Source: Azonexus sp.
GTDB lineage: Bacteria; Pseudomonadota; Gammaproteobacteria; Burkholderiales; Rhodocyclaceae
NCBI GenBank assembly: GCA_017983755.1
Contig: JAGOAU010000003.1
Span: 1-64,000 of the forward strand
Length of the DNA stretch: 64,000 nucleotides
Direction: 5' to 3'
Shown here one piece after another: positions 48,942 to 56,855 of the stretch. Within the stretch, counting starts at the first letter, position 1. Every line of letters begins with the position of its first letter. Below the pieces are notes generated by a model. That model ran no database searches. It had not been told where the DNA came from and saw only the letters and a list, made by a program, of their open reading frames with translations. The position numbers were made by a program, and so were the translations under genes.

Positions 48942-50933
48942 ATGTCCGGCCTCAATCCCCAGCAGCGCGAAGCGATCCACTACCTCGACGGCCCCCTGCT
49001 GGTGCTCGCCGGCGCCGGTTCGGGCAAGACGCGGGTAATCACGCAGAAGATCGCCTACCTGGTGCAGGACTGCGGCTTCCAGTCGCGCAACGTTGCTGCC
49101 ATCACCTTCACCAATAAGGCGGCGAAGGAGATGCAGGAACGGATCGGCAAGCTCCTGTCGCGGTCGACCGCCGACGAACTGCAAATTTCGACCTTCCATT
49201 CGCTGGGTGTCCGCATCCTGCGCGAAGAGGCCAGGGCGCTCGGCTACAAGCCACGCTTTTCCATTTTCGATGCGGCCGATTGCGCCGGCATCATCGGCGA
49301 CCTCGCCAAGACCGTCGACAAGGCCACACTGCGCCGCCTGCAGGCCATCATCTCGAACTGGAAGAATGCGCTGGTGACGCCCGAGGCGGCGCGCCATCTG
49401 GCCAGCAACGAGCACGAGGCGCTGGCAGCTGCCACCTACCTGTCCTACGAGGCGACGCTGAAGGCCTACCAGGCCATGGATTTCGATGATCTGATCGGCC
49501 TGCCGGTCGCCCTCTTCCAGCAGCACCCGGAAATCGCCGAGAAATGGCAGAACCGCCTGCGCTACCTGCTGGTCGATGAATACCAGGACACCAACGCCTG
49601 CCAGTACCAGCTGCTCAAGCTGCTGACCGGCGTCCGCGCCCAGTTCACCGCCGTCGGCGACGACGACCAGGCGATCTACGGGTGGCGTGGCGCCGACATC
49701 GACAACCTGAAAAAGTTGCCGGCCGAATTCCCGGGGCTCAAGGTCATCAAACTGGAGCAGAACTACCGGTCGACCGTAAGAATTCTCAAGGCGGCCAACA
49801 ACGTCATCGCCCACAACGAAAAGCTGTTCGACAAGAAACTGTGGTCCGAACTCGGGCATGGCGATCCGATCTCCGTCACCGCCTGCAAGGATAACGAGGC
49901 CGAGGCCGAGGGCGTGGTCATGAAGCTGCAGGCTCACCGCTTCGAGCAACGCGGCAAGTTCCGCGATTACGCCATCCTCTATCGCTCCAATCACCAGGCG
50001 CGGCTGCTGGAGACGCAGCTGCGCAACCACAAGATTCCCTACCTGCTCTCGGGCGGGCAGTCCTTCTTCGACAAGTCGGAAATCAAGGACATTACCTCCT
50101 ACCTGCGTCTGCTGGCCAACGAGGACGACGACCCGGCCTTCATCCGCGCCGCAACCACGCCCAAGCGCGGCATCGGCGCTGCCACCTTGCAGGTGCTTGG
50201 CACCTACGCCGGTGAGCGCCACGTCTCGCTGTTCCACGCGGCGTTCGAGGAGGGCTTTGCGCATCGCGTGCAGCCGCGACAACTGGAGCCGCTGCTCGAG
50301 TTCTGCCACTTCATCAGTCGCATTCAGAGCCGGGCGACGCGCGAGCCGGCGCAGCAGGTTCTTCCCGACCTCCTCAAAGCCATCGATTACGAAACCTTCC
50401 TCTACGACCATGAGGAAGAGCGCACGGCGCAGACGCGCTGGGCCAATGTCTGCGAGTTCGCCAACTGGCTGAACGGCAAGGGCGAGGAAGAAGGCAAGAC
50501 CCTGATTGACCTGACCCAGAGCATCGCGCTGATCAACATGCTCGACAAGCAGAATGCCGACGATGTCGATGCCGTGCAGTTGTCCACGTTGCATGCAGCC
50601 AAGGGGCTGGAGTACAAGCATGTGTTTCTGGTCGGCATCGAGGAAGGCATCCTGCCGCATCGCGAATCGCTCGACCCGGCGAAGATCGAGGAAGAACGCC
50701 GATTGATGTACGTCGGCATCACGCGCGCCCAGCGCTCGCTGCACCTTTCGTACTGCGAACGGCGCAAGCAGGCACGCGAATTCATTCCCAGCGAACCCTC
50801 GCGCTTCATCGCCGAAATGGGCAAGGACGATATTCGCTTCTCGGGCGGCAAGCAGGCTGCCGAACCGGACAAGGCAACTGGCAGCGCGCGGCTGGATGCG
50901 CTGAAGGCCATGCTCGCTGGCAACAAGCGCTAA
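48942..50933 (+). CDS. rep: ATP-dependent DNA helicase Rep (UvrD/Rep family)
   Basis: A 663-residue superfamily 1A helicase. Walker A is LAGAGSGKTRV, motif Ia is ITFTNKAAKEM, Walker B is LLVDEYQDTN and motif III is VGDDDQAIYGWRGAD. Motifs V and VI are present (QLSTLHAAKGLEYKHVFLVG and RLMYVGITRAQ). The length and the QAIYGWRGAD form fit Rep, which helps replication forks pass obstacles, but UvrD is close. The start ATG at 48942 opens MSGLNPQQREAIHYLDGP. Confidence 0.93.
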   Translation: MSGLNPQQREAIHYLDGPLLVLAGAGSGKTRVITQKIAYLVQDCGFQSRNVAAITFTNKAAKEMQERIGKLLSRSTADELQISTFHSLGVRILREEARALGYKPRFSIFDAADCAGIIGDLAKTVDKATLRRLQAIISNWKNALVTPEAARHLASNEHEALAAATYLSYEATLKAYQAMDFDDLIGLPVALFQQHPEIAEKWQNRLRYLLVDEYQDTNACQYQLLKLLTGVRAQFTAVGDDDQAIYGWRGADIDNLKKLPAEFPGLKVIKLEQNYRSTVRILKAANNVIAHNEKLFDKKLWSELGHGDPISVTACKDNEAEAEGVVMKLQAHRFEQRGKFRDYAILYRSNHQARLLETQLRNHKIPYLLSGGQSFFDKSEIKDITSYLRLLANEDDDPAFIRAATTPKRGIGAATLQVLGTYAGERHVSLFHAAFEEGFAHRVQPRQLEPLLEFCHFISRIQSRATREPAQQVLPDLLKAIDYETFLYDHEEERTAQTRWANVCEFANWLNGKGEEEGKTLIDLTQSIALINMLDKQNADDVDAVQLSTLHAAKGLEYKHVFLVGIEEGILPHRESLDPAKIEEERRLMYVGITRAQRSLHLSYCERRKQAREFIPSEPSRFIAEMGKDDIRFSGGKQAAEPDKATGSARLDALKAMLAGNKR

Positions 50934-50950
50934 CCGCTTGGTCACACCGC

Positions 50951-50965
50951 GTTACAGCGGGTTAC
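50951..50965. promoter_or_regulatory. GTTAC-N5-GTTAC direct repeat, CpxR-box-like
   Basis: GTTAC-agcgg-GTTAC has the 10-base spacing of the CpxR box, and the repeat unit matches the GTTAC and TTTAC units upstream of the Spy-like gene. The rest of the 139-base gap from the helicase to the next gene shows no other feature except TAAGGAG before the ATG. Confidence 0.4.
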
Positions 50966-51072
50966 CTTCCTTATGACATCCGGGCGGTAACGGCTTGCGT
51001 TATTCGGCACAAGGCAGCGCGATTTCGCAAAGCCGGATGAAATTCCGAATAAACCACGTAAGGAGATTCAAA

Positions 51073-51402
51073 ATGACCAAGCAACTTATCGCCATCGCCA
51101 TCGCCGCCGCTTTTGGCATCGCCCACGCTGCCGACGTCAAGCCGGCCACCGAAGTCAAACCCGCTGCCGCCCCGACCGCTGCTGTCGTCAAGGCCGAAGC
51201 GCCGAAGGGAGAAGTGAAGGCGCCGGAAGCCAAGCCGGCGGTTGCCGCCCCGGAAGTCAAGGCGGATGCCAAGGCCCCCGAAGCGAAGCCCGTCAAGCAC
51301 GCGAAGCATGTAGCGAAGACCGAAGCGAAGACGCCGGAAGCGCCCAAGGCCGAAGCGCCGAAAGCCGAACCGGCCAAGGCTGCCGAAGCGGTGAAGAAGT
51401 AA
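51073..51402 (+). CDS. Exported Lys/Ala/Pro-rich protein of unknown function
   Basis: A 109-residue protein. The signal peptide MTKQLIAIAIAAAFGIAHA is predicted to cleave before ADVKPATEV. The mature part is almost entirely Ala, Lys, Pro and Glu in loose APEAK, KAEAPK and VKAE repeats, with a KHAKHVAK patch. It has no recognisable fold and is probably a disordered periplasmic or envelope-tethered protein. TAAGGAG precedes the ATG, and a terminator follows at 51451-51475. The composition resembles low-complexity histone-like tails, but the signal peptide argues against a nucleoid role. Confidence 0.7.
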   Translation: MTKQLIAIAIAAAFGIAHAADVKPATEVKPAAAPTAAVVKAEAPKGEVKAPEAKPAVAAPEVKADAKAPEAKPVKHAKHVAKTEAKTPEAPKAEAPKAEPAKAAEAVKK

Positions 51403-51450
51403 GTCGGTTTGCTGCAACCCGCGGCCGGCCCTCCAAAAGCCGGCCAGGGA

Positions 51451-51475
51451 ATGGCGCCCGCGTGGCGCCATTTTT
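51451..51475 (+). terminator. Terminator after the Lys/Ala-rich gene
   Basis: ATGGCGCC and GGCGCCAT (8-base arms) around cgcgt are followed by a T-tract (about five Ts). Confidence 0.85.
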
Positions 51476-51484
51476 GCGTCCACG

Positions 51485-51511
51485 AAAAAGGGAGGCCGCA
51501 GCCTCCCTTTT
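51485..51511 (-). terminator. Terminator after cytochrome c5, probably bidirectional
   Basis: AAAAGGGAGGC and GCCTCCCTTTT form 11-base arms around cgca. The T-tract on each strand is the end of an arm. It lies 18 bases past the cytochrome stop on the minus strand and could also stop the opposite transcript. Confidence 0.8.
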
Positions 51512-51528
51512 GCCGGGTGTCGGATCGC

Positions 51529-51978
51529 TTACTTGACCTTGCCCAGGATGAAATCGACGGCACCCTTGATTTCGTCGTCGGACAGGTCGGCCGCGCCACC
51601 CTTCGGCGGCATCGCGCCCTTGCCGCCGATCGCGCTCTTGTACAGCGCGTCCTTGCCCTGCGCGACGCGGGGTGCCCAGGCGGCCTTGTCGTCGACCTTG
51701 GGAGCACCGGCGGCACCGGTGTTGTGGCAGGCGCCGCAAATCGAATTGAAGACCGTCGCGCCATCCTTCGGGCCGGCGGCAGCTGCCGGGGCGGCTTTGG
51801 CCAGTTCGAACCTGGCGACCGGCTGGATGCGGACATCAGCAGAATCGTTATTGCCCGCTGAATCGGCCGCAGAAGTGGATTGCTTGACCGTCAGCGGGTA
51901 AATGATGGCGATCAGGACGATTGCAATGATGATCGTCGCCCACATGATGCCCTTGGAGGAGTGTTGCTGCTCGGCCAT
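51529..51978 (-). CDS. Cytochrome c5-like, membrane-anchored class I c-type cytochrome
   Basis: A 149-residue c-type cytochrome. One N-terminal membrane helix (IMWATIIIAIVLIAIIYPLTV) probably serves as an uncleaved anchor, with a low-complexity linker after it. The heme site is ICGACHNTG, and the axial Met is in GAMPPKGGAADLSDDEI. The GXMPPKGG motif is typical of cytochrome c5. It faces the periplasm and likely carries electrons to a terminal oxidase or reductase. The start at 51978 is chosen; an upstream ATG at 51999 is in frame. Confidence 0.92.
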   Translation of the reverse strand: MAEQQHSSKGIMWATIIIAIVLIAIIYPLTVKQSTSAADSAGNNDSADVRIQPVARFELAKAAPAAAAGPKDGATVFNSICGACHNTGAAGAPKVDDKAAWAPRVAQGKDALYKSAIGGKGAMPPKGGAADLSDDEIKGAVDFILGKVK

Positions 51979-52015
51979 GCTGATTACCTCAATCCGCAAA
52001 AAAGATAAGTGCGTA

Positions 52016-52021
52016 ATTATA
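52016..52021 (-). promoter_or_regulatory. Candidate -10 box of the cytochrome c5 gene
   Basis: A perfect TATAAT is on the minus strand at 52021-52016, 37 bases before the cytochrome ATG. The -35 is weak by eye. The window between genes here (51979-52312) also holds a candidate small RNA, described separately. Confidence 0.5.
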
Positions 52022-52057
52022 ACGGCTTATGCGTAAACCGGAAGGCGGTGGGCGGCC

Positions 52058-52135
52058 AAAAAAAACCCCGCCGAAGGGCGGGGTTGGAAGTTCTCGAAAG
52101 GGGGGATTTCGAGAGGAGGGGTTCAATGCACAGAC
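52058..52135 (-). ncRNA. Candidate small RNA with a C-rich loop and strong terminator
   Basis: Read on the minus strand, the segment ends in an ideal terminator: CCCCGCC-cttc-GGCGGGG, then eight Ts (52058-52065). Just 5' of it is an 8-base-pair hairpin (TCTCGAAA/TTTCGAGA, arms at plus 52092-52099 and 52107-52114). Its 7-base loop reads TCCCCCC, and a CCCCTCC stretch lies upstream. Such C/U-rich single strands can pair with Shine-Dalgarno sequences. A TACACT at 52143-52138 could be the -10. No gene on this strand reads into the terminator, so it must end a short transcript. The 5' end is inferred. Confidence 0.55.
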
Positions 52136-52182
52136 GCAGTGTATGCCGGCCCCCGAGCTTCGTCTGTCGTGCTTTCGTAGCC

Positions 52183-52195
52183 TTCTGTAACAGAA
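52183..52195. promoter_or_regulatory. Inverted repeat upstream of the aor operon
   Basis: TTCTGT-a-ACAGAA is a 13-base perfect inverted repeat, 118 bases before the aorA ATG. It may be an operator for the aor genes or for the divergent small RNA. I found no sigma-54 GG-N10-GC promoter pattern in this gap. Confidence 0.35.
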
Positions 52196-52312
52196 TGTTG
52201 CATTGCGGCATGACAGATTCCAGCCTTTGTTCCATCATGCAAAAACGTGCCTATTTACAAAACACGAAATCAGTTTTTCAGCGACACCACAGACAATCAT
52301 GGAGGAGACACC

Positions 52313-52789
52313 ATGCAAAAGTCGCTTCACATCGATCCGGCGAAATGTACCGGATGCCTGCAGTGCGAAATGGCCTGCTCCTACGAGCATACCGGGACTA
52401 TCAATCCATCCAAGTCGCGCATCAAGGTGTTCGATTTCGAACACGAAGGTCGCAAGGTGCCCTACACCTGCACCCAATGCGCCGACGCCTGGTGCATGAA
52501 TGCCTGTCCGGTCGACGCCATCGTCATCGATGCGGCAACCGGGGCGAAGGTGGTCATGGAGGCGACCTGTGTCGGCTGCAAGGTGTGCACCATCGCCTGC
52601 CCGTTCGGTACGGTCAATTACATGGCCGATGTCGGCAAGGTGCAGAAATGTGACCTCTGCGGCGGTGACCCGAAGTGCGTGAGCGCTTGCCCGACCGCGG
52701 CGATCACCTACGTCGATGCCGACTGGACCGGTCTGGACCGCATGCGCGCCTGGGCCGCCAAGGCCAATACCGCCACTGTCGCTGCCTGA
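52313..52789 (+). CDS. aorA: Polyferredoxin-like electron transfer subunit AorA
   Basis: A 158-residue iron-sulfur protein with sixteen Cys in four clusters: CTGCLQCEMAC, CTQCADAWCMNAC, CVGCKVCTIAC and CDLCGGDPKCVSAC. Four [4Fe-4S] clusters are expected. It matches AorA of the Aromatoleum aldehyde oxidoreductase, which forms an electron wire between the tungsten subunit AorB and the FAD subunit AorC. GGAGGAG precedes the ATG. The aorB ATG follows its stop by 12 bases. Confidence 0.9.
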   Translation: MQKSLHIDPAKCTGCLQCEMACSYEHTGTINPSKSRIKVFDFEHEGRKVPYTCTQCADAWCMNACPVDAIVIDAATGAKVVMEATCVGCKVCTIACPFGTVNYMADVGKVQKCDLCGGDPKCVSACPTAAITYVDADWTGLDRMRAWAAKANTATVAA

Positions 52790-52801
52790 GGAGGAGAGAT
52801 C

Positions 52802-54649
52802 ATGGGATGGAATCGAAAAGTCCTGCGCGTGAACCTCACCGCCGGCACCTGCACGCCCGAACCGCTGAACATGGCCTGGGCCAACGACTATCTGGGCTCG
52901 CGCGGCCTCGCGTCGAAATACCTGGTTTCGGAAATCGACCCCAAGGTCGATCCGCTGTCGCCCGAAAACAAGATGATTATGTCTACCGGTCCGTTGACCG
53001 GCACCATGGCCTCGACCGGCGGCCGTTACACCGTGGTGACCAAGGGCGCTCTGACCAACGCGATCGCCTGCTCGAATTCCGGCGGCTTCTTCGGCGCCGA
53101 GATGAAGTTCGCCGGCTGGGACATGATCATCTTCGAGGGCAAGTCGCCGAAGCCGGTCTACCTTTACGTCGAGAACGACAAGGCCGAACTGCGCGACGCC
53201 GCCCACCTGTGGGGCAAGACCTGCTGGCAGACCGAGGAAACGATCAAGACCTCGCACCAGGATCCGCTGATCCGCGTCTCGTCGATCGGCGGCGCCGGCG
53301 AGAACCAGGTGCTGTTCGCCTGCATCGTCAATGACCTGCACCGTGCCGCCGGGCGCTCCGGGGTCGGGGCGGTGATGGGCTCGAAGAACCTCAAGGCGGT
53401 GGCCATTCGCGGCACCAAGGGGGTGTCCGGGATCAAGGATTTCCCGGCCTTCCTCGCGGCGGCCAATGCCGGCAAGAAGGTGCTGGCCGACAATGCGGTG
53501 ACCGGCCAGGGCTTGCCCAAGTACGGCACGCAGGTGCTGATGAACGTGATCAACGAAATGGGCGCCCTGCCGACGCGCAATCACCGCGACGTTCAGTTCG
53601 AGGAGGCCGGCAAGATTTCCGCCGAGGCGATGCACGAGAAGCGGCCGACCGATGGTAAGCCGCATCTGGTGACCAATGCTGCCTGCTTCGGCTGCACCAT
53701 CGCCTGCGGGCGCATCTCGAAGATCGACGAGACCCACTTTAGCGTCAAGAACAGCCCGCAGTACTGGGGCGCTTCCGGCGGCCTCGAATACGAAGCGGCC
53801 TGGGCGCTCGGCGCAGCCAACGGCGTCGGCGACCTGGAGGCGCTGCAATACGCCAACCTGCTTTGCAACGAGCACGGCATGGACCCGATTTCCTTCGGCG
53901 CGACGGTGGGGGCGGCGATGGAGCTTTACGATCTGGGCATCATCACCAAGGAACAGATCGGCGTCGACGCGAAATTCGGCTCGGCCGAGGCGCTGTGCCA
54001 GCTGGTCGAGATGACGGCGCACGGCGAGGGTTTCGGCAAGGAACTGGGCCTGGGCAGTGCCCGCATGTGTGCCAAGTACGGCCGGCCGGAGCTGTCGATG
54101 AGCGTCAAGGGGCAGGAATTCCCGGCCTACGACTCGCGCGGCATCCAGGGCATGGGGCTGGCCTATGCCACCTCCAACCGCGGCGCCTGCCACCTGCGCG
54201 GCTACACGGTGGCCTCCGAGGTGCTTGGCATCCCGGTCAAGACCGATCCGCTGGTCACCGACGGCAAGGCCGAACTGGTCAAGGCCTTCCAGGATGCGAC
54301 CGGGGTCTTCGACTCGGCCGGCATCTGCATCTTCACCAGCTTCGCATGGACGCTGGCTGATGTGCAGCCGCAGGTCCAGGCCGCCTGCGAGGGCGACTGG
54401 TCGATGGATAAGCTGAACGCGGTCGGCGAGCGCATCTGGAACATGGAGCGCCAGTTCAACCTCGCCGCCGGCCTGAGCGGGAAGGACGACGATCTGCCGC
54501 CGCGCCTGAAAACCGAGCCGGCGAAGACCGGCCCGGCCAAGGGACTGGTTAATGGCCTCGACAAGATGAAGCCGGAGTATTACAAGGTGCGCGGCTGGAC
54601 GCCGGACGGCGTGCCGGAGAAGGCGACGCTCGAACGTCTGGGCCTCTAG
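52802..54649 (+). CDS. aorB: Tungsten-dependent aldehyde:ferredoxin oxidoreductase, AorB
   Basis: A 615-residue AOR-family enzyme that oxidises aldehydes to acids, and in characterised AorABC can run in reverse. The N-terminus KVLRVNLTAGTCTPEPL and the tungstopterin region GPLTGTMASTGGRYTVVTKG are present. The 4Fe-4S cluster ligands fit Cys295-x2-Cys298-x3-Cys302 (CFGCTIAC) and Cys509 (AGICIFTSF). AGRSGVGAVMGSKNLKA is the conserved pterin motif. The length is normal. It lies between aorA and aorC, and GGAGGAG precedes the ATG. Confidence 0.95.
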   Translation: MGWNRKVLRVNLTAGTCTPEPLNMAWANDYLGSRGLASKYLVSEIDPKVDPLSPENKMIMSTGPLTGTMASTGGRYTVVTKGALTNAIACSNSGGFFGAEMKFAGWDMIIFEGKSPKPVYLYVENDKAELRDAAHLWGKTCWQTEETIKTSHQDPLIRVSSIGGAGENQVLFACIVNDLHRAAGRSGVGAVMGSKNLKAVAIRGTKGVSGIKDFPAFLAAANAGKKVLADNAVTGQGLPKYGTQVLMNVINEMGALPTRNHRDVQFEEAGKISAEAMHEKRPTDGKPHLVTNAACFGCTIACGRISKIDETHFSVKNSPQYWGASGGLEYEAAWALGAANGVGDLEALQYANLLCNEHGMDPISFGATVGAAMELYDLGIITKEQIGVDAKFGSAEALCQLVEMTAHGEGFGKELGLGSARMCAKYGRPELSMSVKGQEFPAYDSRGIQGMGLAYATSNRGACHLRGYTVASEVLGIPVKTDPLVTDGKAELVKAFQDATGVFDSAGICIFTSFAWTLADVQPQVQAACEGDWSMDKLNAVGERIWNMERQFNLAAGLSGKDDDLPPRLKTEPAKTGPAKGLVNGLDKMKPEYYKVRGWTPDGVPEKATLERLGL

Positions 54650-54666
54650 GCGAGCCACGTGCCTGC

Positions 54667-54703
54667 AAGCGGGGTGGCGCGTGGCGCCGCCCCGCTTTTC
54701 CTT
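54667..54703 (+). terminator. Hairpin between aorB and aorC
   Basis: AAGCGGGGTGGCG pairs with CGCCGCCCCGCTT (one G-T pair) around cgtgg and is followed by ttcctttcc. It may attenuate transcription into aorC or protect the aorAB mRNA. A fully effective terminator would leave aorC without a promoter. Confidence 0.6.
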
Positions 54704-54723
54704 TCCTGTCGGAGAAGATAACG

Positions 54724-55971
54724 ATGAAACACATCATTCTCGGCAATGGCCCGGCCGGCGTCGTCGCCGCCGAAACCCTGCGCCGCGCGGCGCCCGGCGA
54801 CGACATCCTGCTGGTCGGCCATGAAGCGGCGCCGCCCTACTCGCGGATGGCAATTCCCTACCTGCTGGAAGGCAACATCGACGAGTCCGGTACCTACCTG
54901 CGCAAGGCAGAAGATCATTTCGACCGGCTCGGCATCCGCCAGCGGCGCGGCCGGGCGGTTGCGGTCAACGCCGAAAAACGCACGGTTTTGTTCGACGACG
55001 GTCATTTCGAGGATTACGACCGCTTGCTGATCGCGACCGGCTCGCATCCGGTGCGGCCCCCGATTCCCGGCATCGATCTGCCGCAGGTGCAGACCTGCTG
55101 GACGCTCGACGACGCGCGCGCCATCGCCGCACTGGCCAAACCCGGCTCGCGCGTCCTGCAACTGGGGGCCGGCTTCATCGGCTGCATCATCATGGAAGCG
55201 CTGGTCAAGCGCGGCGTGCAGCTGACGGTGGTCGAAATGGGCGACCGCATGGTGCCGCGCATGATGACGCCGGAGGCCGGCACCATGATCCGGCGCTGGG
55301 TCGAACGGCAGGGCGTGCGGGTGGTTACCAGGGCAGGGGTCGAGCGCATCGAAAGCGGCGCCGAATCGCCGTTGACCGTGACCCTGTCGACCGGCGAGCA
55401 GCTCGCCTGCGACCTGCTGATCGTCGCCGCCGGGGTGGCGCCCAATGTCGCCTTCCTCGAAGGGACGGCGGTGCACGTCGCCAAGGGCGTGCTGGTCGAC
55501 GACACGATGCAGACCTCGGTGCCCGGCATCTACGCCGCCGGCGACGTCGCCGAGGCGCCCGACCTGTTTTCCGGACGCCATCTGGTGGCGGCGATCCAGC
55601 CCAACGCCGCCGATCAGGCGCGTGTCGCGGCGCTCAACATGGCCGGCCAGCCGGCCCGGATGAAGGGGGTGCTGGCGATCAACGTGCTTGATTCGATGGG
55701 GATGATTTCCTCATCATTCGGTGAATGGCAGGGGGTGGCCGACGGCGAGGGGGTCGAGCTGGCCGACGAGGCCAACGGCCGCTACCTCAGCCTGCAGTTC
55801 GACGGCGACGTGCTGGTCGGCGCCACGGCGATCGGCCTGACCCAGCACGTCGGCGTGCTGCGCGGCCTGATCCAGGGGCGGACGCGGCTCGGCGCATGGA
55901 AGGAGCGGCTGCTGGAAACGCCGACCCGCTTCGTCGAAGCCTATCTGGCCTGCCAGCAGGTGGTCCGCTGA
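54724..55971 (+). CDS. aorC: FAD/NAD(P)-dependent oxidoreductase AorC
   Basis: A 415-residue two-dinucleotide-binding flavoprotein. The FAD motif is IILGNGPAGVVAAETLRRA, the NAD motif is VLQLGAGFIGCIIMEAL, and the second FAD motif is PGIYAAGDVAEAPDLF. It matches AorC, which passes electrons from AorAB to NAD+. Sequence relatives include nitrite-reductase-type and CoA-disulfide-reductase-type flavoproteins, but the operon context favours AorC. GGAGAAG precedes the ATG. Confidence 0.9.
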   Translation: MKHIILGNGPAGVVAAETLRRAAPGDDILLVGHEAAPPYSRMAIPYLLEGNIDESGTYLRKAEDHFDRLGIRQRRGRAVAVNAEKRTVLFDDGHFEDYDRLLIATGSHPVRPPIPGIDLPQVQTCWTLDDARAIAALAKPGSRVLQLGAGFIGCIIMEALVKRGVQLTVVEMGDRMVPRMMTPEAGTMIRRWVERQGVRVVTRAGVERIESGAESPLTVTLSTGEQLACDLLIVAAGVAPNVAFLEGTAVHVAKGVLVDDTMQTSVPGIYAAGDVAEAPDLFSGRHLVAAIQPNAADQARVAALNMAGQPARMKGVLAINVLDSMGMISSSFGEWQGVADGEGVELADEANGRYLSLQFDGDVLVGATAIGLTQHVGVLRGLIQGRTRLGAWKERLLETPTRFVEAYLACQQVVR

Positions 55972-55975
55972 CGCC

Positions 55976-56227
55976 GTGAAGGTCACGGTCAAGCTCTACG
56001 CCACGCTGGGCGACTATCTGCCGCCGGGCAGCAAGGGCAACAAGGTCGAGGTCGAGGCGGACGAGGCTGCTGCGGTCGACGCCGTTTTGCGGCCATTTTC
56101 GCTGCCGCCGAAACTGACTCATCTGGTGCTGGTGAACGGCGTCTTCATTCCGCCCGAAGCGCGGGCTTCGACCTGCCTCGCCGCAGGCGACGTTCTCGCC
56201 GTCTGGCCGCCAATCGCTGGTGGCTGA
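55976..56227 (+). CDS. MoaD/ThiS-family sulfur carrier protein
   Basis: An 83-residue ubiquitin-like protein that ends PPIAGG, so its C-terminal GlyGly can be adenylated and thiocarboxylated. VKLYATLGDYLPPG is typical of MoaD. A dedicated MoaD homologue occurs beside AOR genes, presumably to sulfurate the pterin cofactor. It starts with GTG at 55976, five bases after aorC. No MoeB/ThiF partner lies in the window. Confidence 0.88.
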   Translation: MKVTVKLYATLGDYLPPGSKGNKVEVEADEAAAVDAVLRPFSLPPKLTHLVLVNGVFIPPEARASTCLAAGDVLAVWPPIAGG

Positions 56228-56264
56228 CGGGCCGTTCCCGTGGAGCTCCAGCCGGGTGCGGCTG

Positions 56265-56525
56265 ATGAACAGCACGGCGGCAGAGTTCCGGCGAGCCCTG
56301 GTGCAGGCCTTCGGGCCGGCCGTGACGGACGCTGGGACAGGCTTGCAGCTTGCCGTCGGCGACGTGCAGCTGCATTTCGCGCTGCAGCGCGAAAGTTCAC
56401 ACCGTATTGGTGCACTGCAACTCGCGACGCTGCGCGTTGAAATCAGCGTGCAGCGTGGCGATGAAATTGCCGCGGCCGAGTTGCTCGCCCGGGTCGACCG
56501 GGCGACCCTGCGCGGGGGCGGTTAG
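56265..56525 (+). CDS. Small hypothetical protein in the aor operon
   Basis: An 86-residue protein, or 101 residues if a GTG at 56220 is used, which would overlap the MoaD stop. I do not recognise its family. It is soluble and predicted mixed alpha/beta. Features are EFRRALVQAF near the N-terminus, a central VGDVQLHFALQRE with HRIGALQLATLRVEISV, and a C-terminal RGGG-like end. Its position directly after the MoaD-like gene suggests a role in AOR maturation or regulation. It is convergent with a small minus-strand gene and shares three bases with it. Confidence 0.6.
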   Translation: MNSTAAEFRRALVQAFGPAVTDAGTGLQLAVGDVQLHFALQRESSHRIGALQLATLRVEISVQRGDEIAAAELLARVDRATLRGGG

Positions 56526-56704
56526 GCCTCGATACGGCAGATCTCGACGGCGGTCAGCGGCACCTGGTAGTCCGCTGCCAGCTGGGCTTTCGCCAGATCC
56601 TCGACGGCCTGGCCGTCGACCGCGACGAAGTGGCGGGCACCGGTGTAGTCCTGCGGAATGCCGGCGCGATCCTGCGTGATGCGATAGTGAATCTTGACCT
56701 TCAT
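56522..56704 (-). CDS. Small conserved-looking hypothetical protein
   Basis: A 60-residue protein with no recognisable domain. AAAGGAAAC lies just before the ATG, which is a good ribosome site, and a TTGACT and a TATACT occur upstream. Its alternating hydrophobic pattern (KVKIHYRI) suggests beta strands. It ends tail to tail against the aor hypothetical gene with a 4-base overlap. Coding is supported by the ribosome site and codon use rather than by homology. Confidence 0.6.
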   Translation of the reverse strand: MKVKIHYRITQDRAGIPQDYTGARHFVAVDGQAVEDLAKAQLAADYQVPLTAVEICRIEA

Positions 56705-56855
56705 TGCTGTTTCCTTTTATGACTTCTGTTTTGTCCTGCCAAACAAGTATAGTCAATATTTGCTGCGCTGCAATATCGGATTTCACCTGGGCGATCCGGC
56801 GACTGATGCATAATCCGCCTCCTTTTCAGTGGCAGGCGCCTGTGGCGGGGGAGCA

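Noticed and set aside
52139-52312. Possible sigma-54 promoter for the aor operon
   Set aside because: No GG-N10-GC pair at the right spacing was found on inspection.
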